Assembly (NCBI GenBank): GCA_963575645.1
Contig: OY754467.1
Coordinates: 9,548,001-9,612,000 of the forward strand
DNA: 64,000 bases
DNA from: Xanthostigma xanthostigma
Lineage: Eukaryota > Arthropoda > Insecta > Raphidioptera > Raphidiidae
Direction of reading: 5' to 3'
Below are positions 32,506 through 44,705 of the stretch, one piece after another (within the stretch, counting starts at the first letter, position 1; every line of letters starts with the position of its first letter). The notes below the pieces were generated by a model. That model had not been told where the DNA came from. It made no database searches and saw only the letters and a list, made by a program, of their open reading frames with translations. The position numbers and the translations under genes were made by a program.

Positions 32506-32814
32506 CCGTGAAATGAAAAAAATATAATTTAAAAAAATTTTTGAACGGATTTCAAAGAAAATGTGAGCCGTCGTTAGACTTCTGAAAGACGTGAAACTTT
32601 AAGCAGAATGCTTCCAAACCAGTCGGCGCAATTATTTTTCTGTACCTAGCCATAGTTAGTAGTTTATATAGACTTCTAATTGAATGTAGGTACGTATACG
32701 GAAGGTGATTGTAAAATGGAGAAAAAATTTTATACTTTTAAGTTTTTTGTTTTGAAACATTTTTCAAATTATTAAAACATTTTTTAAAATTATAGCGTCA
32801 AGAACTAAAGAAAT

Positions 32815-33745
32815 CTATTAATATTATAAATAAAATTGTCAACCAATTTTTTCAGACTATATATTGACACAAAAAATAAAATTATAAATCAATATTACAA
32901 AAGATGACGTTTCGATGCGGGTTTGGATCTTCTTCAGAAATAATCTTAAAATTACAAAAATTAATTATTATAAAATAAGTAGATGTACCTATACTAATTA
33001 ATTTTTATATTTTTTAGATTATTTTTGTAGAAGATCCAAATCTGGATTGAAACCAGCGTTGCCAGTTTTTTTTTTTGCCAAGTCGGGATTTTGGAACTCT
33101 TTGAGTGAAAACAGCGGGATTCTTTCGTCGAAAGCGGGACATAGTAAAAAAACGTATATAATCAGAAGTTTTCAAATATTATCTTTTTATTTGAATTAAA
33201 ATTACGTTTACGTGACAATAGATAGCAAAAATAGCCATAGAAAATGTATTTTAATAAAAATATAATATTTTAAATCAGATTTACCCTATCGTTTAATAGT
33301 TGAGTCTTATTCGTCTTCAGAATGAAAAAAAAAACAGAAATCAAAATCAAAAAAGTTTTATTCGTTAGAAAAATATGGCGTTTCAAACAATAGTCTGTGG
33401 AGTGAGTGTTACAAATTGCAACTTACAACAAGAGAATAATTATTTATAAGAATTACTTAATCATGATATTTCTGTGAAGATTTAACTTCTTTTAAAGTTA
33501 TCCCCGAGTTATCCCCGAAAAGCGGGACTGAGCCTGTCCCGCGCGGGACATTTAATTTTGATTTAAAAATCGGGACGTCCCGCCAAAATCGGGACGTCTG
33601 GCAACGCTGATTGAAACGTCATCTTTTGTAGTAATATTAATTTATAATTTTATTTTTTGTGTCAATATAATATAGTCTAAAAAAAAATGGTCGACAATTT
33701 TATTTATTTGAAGAGTTCTATTCAGGCGTTTATCAACGATTTGCA
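32815..33745. mobile_element. Palindromic Penelope-like element, family D, copy 2
   Basis: Arms about 32820-32960 and 33000-33053 plus 33618-33745. They share TTTTTCAGACTATATATTGA-type ends and the CTGAAGAAGATCC...GAAACGTC cassette. A hAT MITE interrupts the right arm. Confidence 0.55.
33054..33609. mobile_element. hAT-type MITE with perfect 8-bp duplication
   Basis: Perfect 12-bp TIR CAGCGTTGCCAG, with partial similarity beyond. ATTGAAAC is present at 33046-33053 and again at 33610-33617. Removing the insert and one duplicate restores the family D arm, which confirms the boundaries. No transposase. Confidence 0.93.
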
Positions 33746-34228
33746 GAAATCTATTTTTCCTTTATGCATCCCTGTTTCTAAAATCAGGAGTATAGAGTAT
33801 AAGAGAAAGTTTCGTAATACAGTTTGTCCCATAGTACCTATATTTACTTATCCAAACTTAATATTAGAATTTATTTACGCTGTAACCATTACATTCTGTA
33901 ATACTGCTGCAGAACATTGTAACAGAAAGCCACTAAACTGAAACCGCCGCCGAATCTGTGCCGTTCTGGTCAACGCTAGGCTATCTCGTAGGTGTATCTC
34001 GGAGTATTGATTTTAAAACAGTCCAACGGACATGCCATACACGTTAGGTCATTTGTTTGTCATTCGTGCGTAGATCTGTGCCCCAATAATACAGACCTTC
34101 AACATAGATATATAAATATTTTATTCGGAAAATAATCAGAGCAAACGTAATTCAATATACACACTGTTGTGAATGAAATATATACAGAGTGACCGGTAAT
34201 TGATCGTATTCCTCTCGGGAGAAGAAAC

Positions 34229-34898
34229 CAGAGATATTTAATATAAGGAGATACAACATCCCATTCATAAAACACGATTTGTTTACAATCATACATAGTT
34301 TCATAGTTTTAAATAAGTTGGAAAGAGATGGCTTTAAAAAGGCAACGTTGTAACGGAAGCGTCTTCACCATTATCTTATTATTTTTAACTACACCACTGC
34401 TTAACTTAAAAAAAAACATAATCTTACTTACCGCCGAAATATCAATCCGGGGTTAGAATAGTCCATTTTTTTTGCAAACTACGCACTGCCGAACCATTGT
34501 AAATTGTCAATACTAATAAAAACAATTCTATTTAAAAAAAACTGAAAAATACTTAATAATCGCAAACTGTCACAAACAAAGCACATAGCAACACTGCAAC
34601 TTCCATAATGAAAATAAACGGAATGCAGCGTTGCCACATGTAATTTCATTATATTTATTGTAGGAAACAATAAATCATTTTAAAGTAGAAATTACCTACA
34701 AATATTATAATTTACGATAATATTTTTCATCTCAATGATATTTTTACTTCCGTACACAAAACAGATGCATGCAATATAAGTTATATACACTTCGTCTTCA
34801 ATCTCCGCAGAAGTTTGTCAACGTTGAATTCTGATAGAAACGGTGTATGATCGGGTTAAAATGTAAACAGTTGTATATCCTTATATTAAATATCTCTG
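34229..34898. mobile_element. hAT-type element (family K) with perfect 8-bp duplication
   Basis: TIR CAGAGATATTTAATATAAGG and its complement. GAAGAAAC flanks both sides (34221-34228 and 34899-34906). Precise removal restores the family J sequence GAAGAAACTATGAC. No complete transposase. Confidence 0.92.
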
Positions 34899-35142
34899 GA
34901 AGAAACTATGACTAATTTGGAATGATTTTGCCTCTATCACTTGGGGCTCCGAAATGCGTCATTTTTTATAACAATGACACTTCTGTGAAGAATTTTTAAT
35001 TTATTTTTTTTATTTGTTGTAATTTTTAACACACAACATAAAATCTAACAGTTAATGTCGTGGTTTCTAGCTTTAGGAATTTTGCCAATTAGAAAGCTAT
35101 CAGATTTAAGTCAAAAAGTGAAGGTATTTTTTTTTTTAATTT

Positions 35143-35226
35143 AAATTGTTCAGTCGGTACAGCAAGACCGAGGTAACTGCTAAGATAGAAGATAAATGAC
35201 TGTGTAAACCATTGAGTGCAATTATA
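35143..35226 (+). mobile_element. LTR family I fragment
   Basis: TTCAGTCGGTACAGCAAGAC through ACCATTGAGTGCAATTATAT matches, in reverse, 49.66-49.73 kb inside a solo LTR. Confidence 0.65.
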
Positions 35227-35439
35227 TAAATAATAATTAATAAAAGTTTAGGCCAAAAAGTGAGAATATTTTTTTTTAATTTTAACTCCCAAATTTCGTG
35301 TTTTTGTAAAAAGGAAACCGAAGTACATTTTCTCGAAAATGACGCATTTCCGACCCCCAAGATAGAGGTTAAGTCATCTTAAATTAGTCATATTTTCTTC
35401 TCTCGAGAGGAATACGAGCAATTACCGTTCACCTGAATA

Positions 35440-36530
35440 TAAGGTATGTTGGTTTTATGTAACAGCACATGCTGTTTCACAATTTCAAAAGTATAGTACG
35501 CGCCACGAATCTAAAAGGCTTGGAAGTTAGATGCGAATGCAGGTTTGAGCTTGTACAGTCTGTTGAAAAACTACAAACTCGCAACTCAACAAAACTAACA
35601 TAGCAATAACAACTTGAAAATAGCGTACTCGACTGTACTTTAAAGCAGGAAAGCGACAAGTGATAAAGGCAACGAGCGATCACGGCCAATCACCGACGAG
35701 CGCCCGTTCCGTGCAGGTAGCTGGGAGGTGGTGGAAGTATCAACGGCTCTAAAATGTCCCTTTGCGACGCTGTTTGTGACTAACTTCCGAACCTTTTAGA
35801 TCCCTGGCGCGTACTATAAAATTGTAAGTCGTGTATTTTAGCTCTTCAAATTTTAACGGAATAAAATTGTCAGAGCTTTAGTTTATTATGAAAAAATTTT
35901 GATTCTGCAATAATTTAAATACAAGACGAAAGAGAACAGTTCGTTTTATTTTAATACACCGGTGGAATAGAACTTACTACTTCTCATCAAGATATAGCGT
36001 GTGTGTTTTTTTTCGTCGTTCTTTTGTTACGCGACTCAACTATCTCGCTAGCGTTGAGTTGAAAACTGGGTATAGTGCAGCTAAACTTTTATCTATCGTC
36101 GCATTCATTATCTTGGCCTCAGGAGCCAAAGACTCGCGCTGTGTACGCGAAGAACGAAGCTTATATTATCAAGAAAGCTTTAAGGCACCAAAGAAAAGCA
36201 AGCATATCCATTTAACTATTCATTTCTTATTCAGATTTTCTCTCTTGCAATAAGGAAAATCAGTTTATGCATTGAATTTTATTCATCTACTAGATCTTCC
36301 CGCGACTTCGTAAGCGAGGACCTTTGAATTTGTTGAGACAGACTATTGTATAATCCCTTCGGACCAGAATTTTATATTTTTCAAACACAAAATATTTTTT
36401 AGGGTGGAATTAAGGTAGGTATATTCAGTGATAAACTAAATTAACATTTACAGAGTTACATTGAAATGGACAACAGGTCAAAAAAAATTTTTTTTACGGA
36501 AATCACTAGCATAAGATGTTTATTTACTTT
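35440..36530. other. No recognised feature
   Basis: Short frames only (for example 35999-36253), with no recognised domain or repeat. Confidence 0.4.
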
Positions 36531-36538
36531 TTAAGTAT

Positions 36539-37146
36539 TGTTGCGTGCCCCTTGTTGGGACGACTATGGATTCTGTAGGAATCTTCTAGTAACGACAACA
36601 ATAACAATCGAAAGCAAGTAAAGACCCGACCTTTTTAGAATAGCTTGGAGAAACCAATAGATGTAGAGGAAGGAACCTCGGTACTTTTAGAACATTCCAA
36701 AAGCGTGGGACGAAGCTATAAAATGCGAGCGGAGTGGTTGAGTCAGTTAGTCAGTTATTCGTGTTGTTCATGTGTTGATACAAGTGCTCTGGCATTACGA
36801 CACAAATTATTCAGTTATACTGTGAAAATAAATAAACTTTAGTGAGTGCAATTATATAAATCTGGTTTTACATAAATGACTTATAGTTAATAGACAAGTG
36901 TGCTGATAAACTTTATGTTATGTTCCTGTGTTATAAATATTTTGTGTAAATAATTCAGTGACTATATTCTCTTTTACTTAGTATTTTATTTTATTATTTT
37001 GAAACTGTCTTTATTTTATTTCTGATAACGTTATTATTACTGTTAAGTTAAAGAAGTACACTTTCGTTTGTGTGTTTAACTGTTTTGTTAAACATTTATT
37101 ATTGTAAATAAATAATTTCCACCACGGACTACAACAGTTTGTTACA
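36539..37146 (+). mobile_element. Solo LTR, family I, with 4-bp target duplication
   Basis: 608 bp from TGTTGCGTGCC to GTTTGTTACA, flanked by GTAT at 36535-36538 and 37147-37150. A promoter (CTATAAAATGCGAGCGG, about 36717) and an AATAAA signal near 37107 are in the expected order. TG...CA-type ends and a 4-bp duplication fit a Ty3-type retrotransposon. No internal region remains, so it is a recombination product. Confidence 0.9.
36717..36724 (+). promoter_or_regulatory. LTR TATA box
   Basis: CTATAAAA, conserved at the same place in the reversed LTR at 49.8 kb. A GAGTGGTTG-GTCAGT region follows 10-25 bp downstream. Confidence 0.6.
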
Positions 37147-37464
37147 GTATAATTAGTAAAGTTAACATCATAAAATTAAAATAAATATCCGCACAAAAAA
37201 AATAAATTACTTCATGAAAATACGTAAGTTATACTAAGTAATACATAATCAGAATGTACACGTTTACCAGCTTTGCGTGAATCCATGACTGCGGTCAACG
37301 TTTTACTCGATATTTCGACCTACCCACATAGTATTTCTTTGTTTTGTTTGGCAATCTATATCTCAGATAAACCCCAAGCACAATTACATGTTTAAAATAT
37401 TTTGTGACTCAAAAATAAGGAGAATCCCGTTGGAAAACAATAAATGAAAAATAGATGTTGTAAC

Positions 37465-37635
37465 AATTATTATTATTTAATTCAACATATTTATTAACGT
37501 AATTTTGTAACATGAATACTACTTCCTAGTTCATACGCTCCGCTGCCATCTTGCGTCTATTTCTCCACATGACCACCAGGGTACACCAGTGGCGGCGTGG
37601 CTTTTTAAGATGTGGTGTTACAATATTAATTTTAA
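37465..37635 (-). mobile_element. Helentron-like fragment, copy 3
   Basis: One minisatellite unit joined to the conserved ACTTCCTAGTTCATACGCTC / CACCAGTGGCGGCG part, as at 3.34 kb. Confidence 0.6.
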
Positions 37636-37639
37636 GCCC

Positions 37640-38130
37640 AAAGAAGCTTAACTGTTGGTTGGCTTAAAAAAAAAATTATTTCTAAATTCGATTTTTTGAA
37701 TTTCTGATCTCTGCGTGTCCAGTGGAGGGTTAAGTGGCACGGAATCAAAGCGAGACGTCAAAGATTTAGTAAAATGTCGAAGGGATCGGCAGCACATTTG
37801 TTTAATTTATTTAACAAAATAGGCACTTCCAAAACACATTTGTGAGCGAAGTAAATGAGATCTTTTTATATCCCAAACCGGAATACAGTGGCGATTTATA
37901 CGCAAAGGTAAATTGAACTTAAAATATAGCGTGTTGTGGAGAAGTTTGTCGATTTCTAAACTTTAATATTTAAATCAGTGGCGACTATACTCGACCCTCG
38001 CAATAGTAAAACGCTCTATCAGATTGCATTTTTTCCGAGAAAAATCGTATGCAATCCCAAATTGCTTTTATACTCTCAAATACTATTGAAAAAAATTTGA
38101 AAAGAAGTTTGACCCTGCAGGCCATCCTTG
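37640..38130. other. No recognised feature
   Basis: No repeat or gene found. Confidence 0.4.
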
Positions 38131-38131
38131 T

Positions 38132-38705
38132 AACTTCCCGCTATTTTCGAGTTCAAAAAAAAATCGATCTGATAACAATTTTAAGTCATTTTAAAAAAAC
38201 ACTTTTTTACGATTTTTTCGTTCACGGTATCTCGTGAACAAATGAACCGATTTTGATGCAGTTTGCGGAAATCGACGCAGTTTGTTAAGGAGAAGAGCTG
38301 ATTAGATTTTGGAATTAATCGGTTTAGTAGTTTAGAAAATATTTTACAAAAACAAATTTTTAAAAATTTTTGAAACTTGTTTTTTTTTAAGATTTCTCAA
38401 AATTTTTTGGTCCGAATCGTTTCAAATTTTCAGGAAGTCTAAGTTCACCAAGATCACGTCAGATGCCGCAAACCGCGTTTCAGTCGGACACGCCGTTCAA
38501 AAGATATAAAAGGTTTACATACATACACACACACACACACACACATACAGCCCTACGGACATCATCGCCAAAATAGTTTCAATAGCTTCCTAGGACCTCA
38601 AAACGTCGAGATCTGGCGAAAACTCGATTTTCGAAAATCGGGGTGAAAACAATAACTTCCCGATTTTTGAAAAAAAATTTTTTTTTTTTTTTAAAGCGGG
38701 AAGTT
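38132..38705. mobile_element. MITE with TAACTTCCCGC ends
   Basis: TIRs TAACTTCCCGC and GCGGGAAGTTA lie at 38132 and 38695-38705, with an (AC)n tract near 38526. Ends of this kind with TA borders fit Tc1/mariner-type non-autonomous elements. No ORF. Confidence 0.55.
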
Positions 38706-38709
38706 AAAA

Positions 38710-39516
38710 ATTCCAGCCGATTGAGCGACGGGACCATTCCAACTTCAAAATGTTGACATTTGATATAGTTAGTAGAAGTTTTGTTTCAAAAATATGTATT
38801 GAAGGAGATTTATTTAGTTGAGGAACAAATAAGCTTTATCAGAATATCGTTTGTGGCCAACGTTTCGAAAAATATATTTTCATCTTCAGGGCCTATGAAC
38901 AGGTATAGTATTCATTACATTTAATATTATTTTGATTCATATAGTATAATAAAGAAAATTAAATTTCTAATATCGCGTGAGGTGACGCGGGTAATGGCTT
39001 GTATTCAATATGATATTTGATATTCGTTGCCATGGTTACCTACATAATATGTTCCACGTCATGTAAAATTTAATCACAGCATGCTACTAGTTTATTTCTG
39101 ACAGATCTACAAAACAAAATAATAACTGATATTTTGTTTTTCAAAATATTTCCATAATGTTTAACGAAACTTTCTTGAAATCATAAATAGAATAATAAGC
39201 CGTTTTGAAAAGTATACCATTATTATATAAAAAACACCGTTGTAGCATATATCTCTTCTGAGCATGCACCAATTTTCCCCAAAAACAATAGGGCTCTTCA
39301 TATTTGCATACCAAACATCCTCCCAAAATTTGGTTTCAATCCGCTAATCCGTTTGACCTGTATCGTATTCACAGTCTAATAGACGCACAGAGTTTTTCAA
39401 AAAATATGTTTTTGGATTCGGGTAACCTCAAAACGAAAAGATATTTTAAAATTTTTAAAATGTGATTTTTGACCTAAACTAGTATGTATCATTCCCCACT
39501 TGTGGATTGTAATGGT
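38710..39516 (+). mobile_element. Family A element, copy 5, with a family C fragment inside
   Basis: Collinear with copy 2, except that 38770-38945 is foreign and contains the C cassette at 38855-38893 (minus strand). Confidence 0.6.
38855..38893 (-). other. Hammerhead-like cassette (family C fragment)
   Basis: On the minus strand GGCC, CTGAAGA, a GAAAA/TTTTC hairpin, GAAAC, GTT and GGCC follow in the same order as at 32211-32249. One loop base differs. Confidence 0.45.
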
Positions 39517-39519
39517 AAA

Positions 39520-40260
39520 AAGACTCATTCAGAAAAACAGTAATTATAATACAGTCGAACACATGTATTTTAAACACTATCTATTTTCAACTGATATTAA
39601 TAACGTATTCTCAAGTTTTTAGTCTCTACTTCTTCTACGTTGCATAGTCAATGAAACATTTGACAAACGTTTAACTTCAAATTAATAAAGGCTTTTTCTG
39701 ATTGATCTATGACTGCCGCAAAGGTGCGTAAGGTCATGTGGGAGAAGTGAAACTTTTTATACAAATATAGATGACAATGCCAACCAAGCGCGTTGTATAT
39801 TTTGTTCTATTTTTTCTCTCTCTTTCTTTCATGTAGCTTACAAATATATAACGTGCACGACTGGTCGCCATATTGTGCTCTATCTTTCTCAATTCTTATA
39901 TCTTTTTTGTTTTATCGCCTCACGAATTTATCCTCGCTATAGAAGGTGTACTTCAAAAAACAAAAGCAGCGTTTTTAATACCTAAATTATTTTTTTCAAA
40001 CATGCGTAATAATTTCGGTTTACATGTCAAAGTAGTGCGAAATTAAATAAGTATACCACTTAATGCTCGGGTTTTTTTATCAAAAATTGAAATAAAAACT
40101 GCAGGTTATTTTATTTTTTATTTATACAGTTTACATGATTTAAAAACTGTGTAGTTGCCTGAACTATCTAAATTTAAATCCTCCCATTCACTGTCACTCT
40201 CCATGATAAAGGGATCTTGAATAACAAAATTATATTCAACGTGAATATATAAAAAAAAAA
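39520..40260. other. No recognised feature
   Basis: AT-rich sequence without a convincing frame. Confidence 0.45.
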
Positions 40261-40261
40261 T

Positions 40262-40540
40262 ATAAATAACATTTGTAAAAATGCAATTTTTTACTAATTT
40301 TTAAAATATATTATTTACAGTTTATTTTAATGTTTTTTTTTTAAATAAGTTAAAATAGAGTAAACTATTTATATACATATAATCTCTACGAGCGTAAATA
40401 AAAAAAATCGAAATAAATGAATAAAAATAGATATAAATCACTATAAGTTCGTAAAAAATGCATTTTTTTTATTAATTTTGGTAATATAATACTTACAAAA
40501 TATTTTATAATGTTTTTCAATAAGGTAAAACAGAGGAGTT
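40262..40540. repeat. Diverged tandem duplication (~180 bp)
   Basis: GTAAAAATGCAATTTTTTACT... at 40275 recurs as GTAAAAAATGCATTTTTTTATT at 40451. Both are followed by matching AT-rich text ending in AAGTTAAAATAGAG / AAGGTAAAACAGAG. Confidence 0.5.
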
Positions 40541-40600
40541 TAGTGTATTGCTGAAGATGAGAGCATAGCTCTCGAAATGTACATCCACTAATAAACTTGT
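40536..40600 (+). other. Hammerhead-like cassette, second type
   Basis: CTGAAGA at 40551-40557, a perfect 6-bp stem (GAGAGC-ATA-GCTCTC, 40559-40573), GAAA at 40574-40577, then a possible 2-bp stem III with loop GTAC and a C at 40585. TTAGTG upstream can pair with CACTAA downstream. Similar strings occur at Penelope-like repeat ends. Activity is not shown. Confidence 0.45.
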
Positions 40601-41344
40601 TGTGGTAAGAAGTAACTATTCTCTATTTTTTATTAGATTCAAACCACAGTGCTCCTAATATTTTTGTTATTAAAACAGAGGAAACGATATGCGTAGTGTC
40701 TCTAGCCCGTCAAGTAGCAACTGGCGAGCACCGTCCGTTTGTTTATCGCATAAAACTCTAACAAGTCGAAACTGGCGAGCACTGCTCGGGTTGTCGCGTT
40801 GCGATACACGTGCCGCGCGCGAGCAGTGTTCGTTCAAAAGCATTAAGTGGTTAACAGTTATATGGTGCTATTCGGTATGGCACTGCAAAAGTTGTGTTTC
40901 ACTTTGTCTTATGTAATGTCACATTTGTTAGATAGTGACGTATAATTAACTACAGTTTCGTAAAAATACCGGGTTCAGTGACTATTTTAAAGCTTAGGTA
41001 TAAATCATTTTTTAAATAAATAATTTGGTAGCTCGTTGAAGTCAAATTATTGGTAGCAATTGCACGTTGTAAAGAATCTTTATGTAGCTAATGATTTATC
41101 TGCATTTTTATGTATGGAAGCATTTTACTGCTTTCTTCTTCGCCGTGTTTTCTTTTCTTATTCAAACGCAGTATTATGTGTGAAGATATTTCATAGTTCG
41201 AAGATGTGCGCGGTGTTGAAAATGTACGCGCATTAATGTCGGTTTTGGTAGAAACTTTATCATATCGTATAACATCTAACAGACAACCTTTAAAACATGG
41301 ATTAAAACAGAAAACAATATTTTGGATCTCAGTTTTTAGTGCGG
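40601..41344. other. No recognised gene
   Basis: A short direct repeat CAACTGGCGAGCAC / AAACTGGCGAGCAC near 40719 and 40767. Frames are short. Confidence 0.4.
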
Positions 41345-42000
41345 TCAAAATAGACAAGAAAAGGTGTAGGTTTACAATAATTTGCATAGAGCTGAAAATT
41401 GGTACAGGTCTTAGGTACATTATTACAAATAAAATAACAAAAGTTCCCACCGATCTGCTAAAAAATTTATTCAAGGTCAAAGGTTATAAGTGTCAGGTTT
41501 TTGCACTTTCCTTGTTAACGATAAATGGTATCTAAAAATAGGTCAGACAAAAGTTGTAGATCATACAATTGTCTACAAGAATTGTTCTTATACTTTTTTT
41601 TTCTACGAATCACCATTCTTTTGAAATTATGAGTCGAAAATACTAACATGCATATTAATATTTAACGTTATTTTTGATAAATACGTTTAGTACGTACATA
41701 GACATTTTGGTCCCACAACTCGGGAATAGTGGTTCGTAGGAAAAAAAATATAAGAACAATTTTTGTAGACAATTGCATGATCTACAACTTCTGTCTGATC
41801 TATTTTTAGATAACATTTACCGTTTACGAGAAAAGTGCAAAAAACCGTTACTTTTGACCTTTGACCTTGAATAAATTTTGAAGCAGATGTAGGAACGGTG
41901 GGGAATTTCGATATTTATTTGTAATAGTGTATTTAAGACCTGTACCAATTTTCAGCTCTATGAGAATTATAAAAAATTGAAATGTTTATTGTGACTGGAC
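41345..42000. repeat. Long imperfect palindrome
   Basis: Arms about 41357-41600 and 41735-41990, with landmarks AGAGCTGAAAATTGGTACAG / complement and GACAAAAGTTGTAGATCAT / complement. The frames reported on both strands here follow from the palindrome. Confidence 0.65.
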
Positions 42001-42004
42001 TATT

Positions 42005-42330
42005 AATTGTCGAATGTTGTCGGTTGCGTTTTTGAAATGAAATTTCTTATTCAACAATTTGCTGATTTGGAGAACTTAAGTTTCAAATTCGTACATTAGA
42101 AATTTCACTTCGATCATGTGTGCCAAGACGCATAGATTTTTTTTTAATAATAAATTGAAAATCCAACTGACACTTTTATCAGATCTCGGTTTATAACCTG
42201 GGTATACTTAAAAGCTATTCTCAAGTCCAGAAATCATTTCTGCCATCTAGGAAAACGAAATTGCATCCAGATTTCATCGTCACAATTTTATATATTAGTA
42301 GATTGATTATAAATTAGGGGAAGCATGCAT
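42005..42330. other. No recognised feature
   Basis: Nothing found. Confidence 0.4.
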
Positions 42331-42339
42331 TCGTTTAAA

Positions 42340-42867
42340 AAAAAGCGAGTGTGTTTTAGACCACTCGACTGAAGTAAAACTTCTTCCTGCCATAATTATT
42401 TTACATATATATTTATTAAGAATAATGCGTAAATACCTCAAATTTGCTGTGTTAAATTCATAAACAAACAATAATATGCAGTCGGTTCGTTTCAAAGTTT
42501 ATCGAACACAATATAACCTCACTCTGTAGCACATATCTACAAAATATAATTTTTGATTAATTAATAGGCAAAATATGTATACCTATATATTTATTAGCAT
42601 AATTTATAATACATTTAAAAGGATTTATTAACTAACCTACATTATTTCCCGTTACAAAATGCAATTCCGATGAAATGTATTTTTGATACAAAAAAAACAG
42701 TTGTTTTCATTTTAAACGTCAAACAGTTGTACTAATGCTCCGTCTTTATCGCACTCACTAACTTATACCTCCCTCTCAACTCCAATGATGCACTTCCGTA
42801 AACGATTTCGCCAGGCATTTACCAGCCTACTCCCCAACTCAAGCGTGCCTAAAGAAGTTTTACTTCA
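42340..42867 (-). mobile_element. Family N element, copy 2
   Basis: Reverse of the element at 12.0-12.6 kb. GAAGTAAAACTTCTTCCTGCC at the left and CTAAAGAAGTTTTACTTCA at the right. Confidence 0.5.
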
Positions 42868-42879
42868 ATAATTTTATGC

Positions 42880-43185
42880 GTTCAGAGATTACACGTCCGA
42901 TCCCAGTGTGTGCAGTGTAACAGCTTCGATGTTTTGTACGTCAAACATTGCACTGCAATTCAGTAAAGTCAAAATAAAGGGCGGCCTCCCGCCTGACGTT
43001 GTGTTTCCCCAATCACACGTTTCGAAGGGGGCATTGAGTGACAATGGAGCCAAAATAATTATGCAAACAATGAAGGATATTGACATGCAGTCAATAAATC
43101 CAGTTAATCGACAAATTACATTCGTTTGTTCGAAGCCAAAATTATAATACAACAGAAAACAAACGTAGTAAACACGCAGCAAACC
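42880..43185. other. Open frames on both strands, unidentified
   Basis: This block is richer in GC than its surroundings. A 79-codon plus frame (42908-43147) and a 97-codon minus frame overlap. Neither shows a motif I know, so I make no gene call. Confidence 0.25.
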
Positions 43186-43489
43186 ATTATTTTTGTATAT
43201 CTACTAAAATCCAAAGACCCTGTTTTGTAGCTATAACGCACTATCAATTAATATATTTTGCCCATTAAAAATAAATTATATATTTTTGAAAGGAACATAA
43301 ACTGCGGCTATATATACAGATTGTTTATGAACTGTTCACATTTGTGTATATTGTACAAGATGACCCAAAAACAAATGTTTTCATCTTATTTAATCGTTTA
43401 TATAATTTCAAAATTTAATTTGCACTGATTTTTCACTCGGCACTTGGTAGAACATGATTAATAACAAATAATAAAAACCAAATTTTCGA

Positions 43490-43730
43490 TAATTAATTAA
43501 CTTCGTTCTGTTATAAAATAAGTAGATAATTTTAGATTATTTCTGAAATCTGAAGAAGATCCAAATCCGGATAGAAAGGTCTTCTTTTGTAATATTGATT
43601 TATAATTTTATTTTTTTGGTCGAAAATTTTATTTATTTGAAATAATAAAAACATTTGAATATTCTATAAAATATTTTCTTTCTCGACGATCGTTTCGGGT
43701 AATCAGTCCATCTTCAGGAATACAGACATA
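43490..43730. mobile_element. Penelope-like fragments (family D and a third cassette)
   Basis: 43490-43640 matches a family D arm with CTGAAGAAGATCC. Directly next to it, 43684-43722 (minus strand) carries CTGAAGATGG...CCCGAAACGATCGTC. Confidence 0.5.
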
Positions 43731-44700
43731 TACTTACATAATTTTTTTTTTCACAGCTTAGTTCCATGTGCGGCCATCGACGCGCATGCTCCATTCACGG
43801 ACATGAACATAAGACTCGGAGTATAATAAGCATATATTTAATAATAACCTATATGAATCATTGCCTATCTCTCAATGTGCGGTGAGTGTACGCAACAAAG
43901 CGTATCGAGAATATATATTTCTTCGATGTAATTCCCTGATTTCTCTGATGATAGGATTGCATTCAATTCGAATAAACTATCTCTGTTTAAAAAACTTTGT
44001 CTTTTTCTATGACGTTAACATGGGTGCACCCAGCTTTTGGTCCAAAAGGGCGCAAATTAGAAATTGTTAAGCTGGGTTTCCGCGCTTGTATTGTCCTTCT
44101 GGACACGCCAGTGCTTACGGCGTAAAAAAAAGACAGAAGTATATGTTTGCATCCTAATGGTGGGATTGGGATTTTATTCTAATGCTCGGTATGTAATAAA
44201 AGTATATATGATAATAAGTGAGACAGGCGTATATATGTCTGCACCATAGTGTTTATGTCTTGCTCCCGATCTTTGCTAGCAATATAGAGGATATTAAATA
44301 TATGGCTTAAGTAATATCGTTATGAGTCAGCCCGTCTGTTTTATATAATATTTATTTAAAGTATTTAAATAGCTGCGATCACACTCGGAACACAGTGTGG
44401 TAGATTAAGGCCCGGCTGAAAAGAAAGGGGAGCTGGTGTTCGGTGGGCAGGTCACAGCATGGGTCAGAGGAATGATTAATGTGTTTGGATATTTTATATA
44501 CCCCATATATATGTGTATATAAAATAATCTAATATATAAGGTCCGCGAAGATAAAATAATACATGCATATATATTATATATGTACCTACAAGTTCATAAT
44601 AATATAAAACATTTACCGATGTACATAATTATGGAGGTAGTCAAAACATATTTTATAGTCTCTCATTTTTTTTTTACTGAATATTCCTTCATTTGCTATT
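43731..44700. other. No gene seen; one repeat match
   Basis: 44236-44300 matches 53.12-53.19 kb inverted (GACATAAACACT / GATCGGGAG region). Otherwise nothing recognised. Confidence 0.4.
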
Positions 44701-44705
44701 GATGT

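Larger units (their letters stand above)
34193..35437. mobile_element. Mariner-like MITE (family J) with two later insertions
   Basis: TIRs of about 45 bp start TACAGAGTGACCGGTAATTG and end with the complement. Without the hAT insertion (34229-34898) and an LTR fragment near 35143-35226 it is collinear with the ~270-bp copy at 50.29 kb. The TA context at the ends suggests Tc1/mariner. Confidence 0.65.

Noticed and set aside
41088-41535. Frames of 130 and 109 codons on opposite strands
   Set aside because: Both overlap the left arm of a palindrome and lack any recognisable motif.
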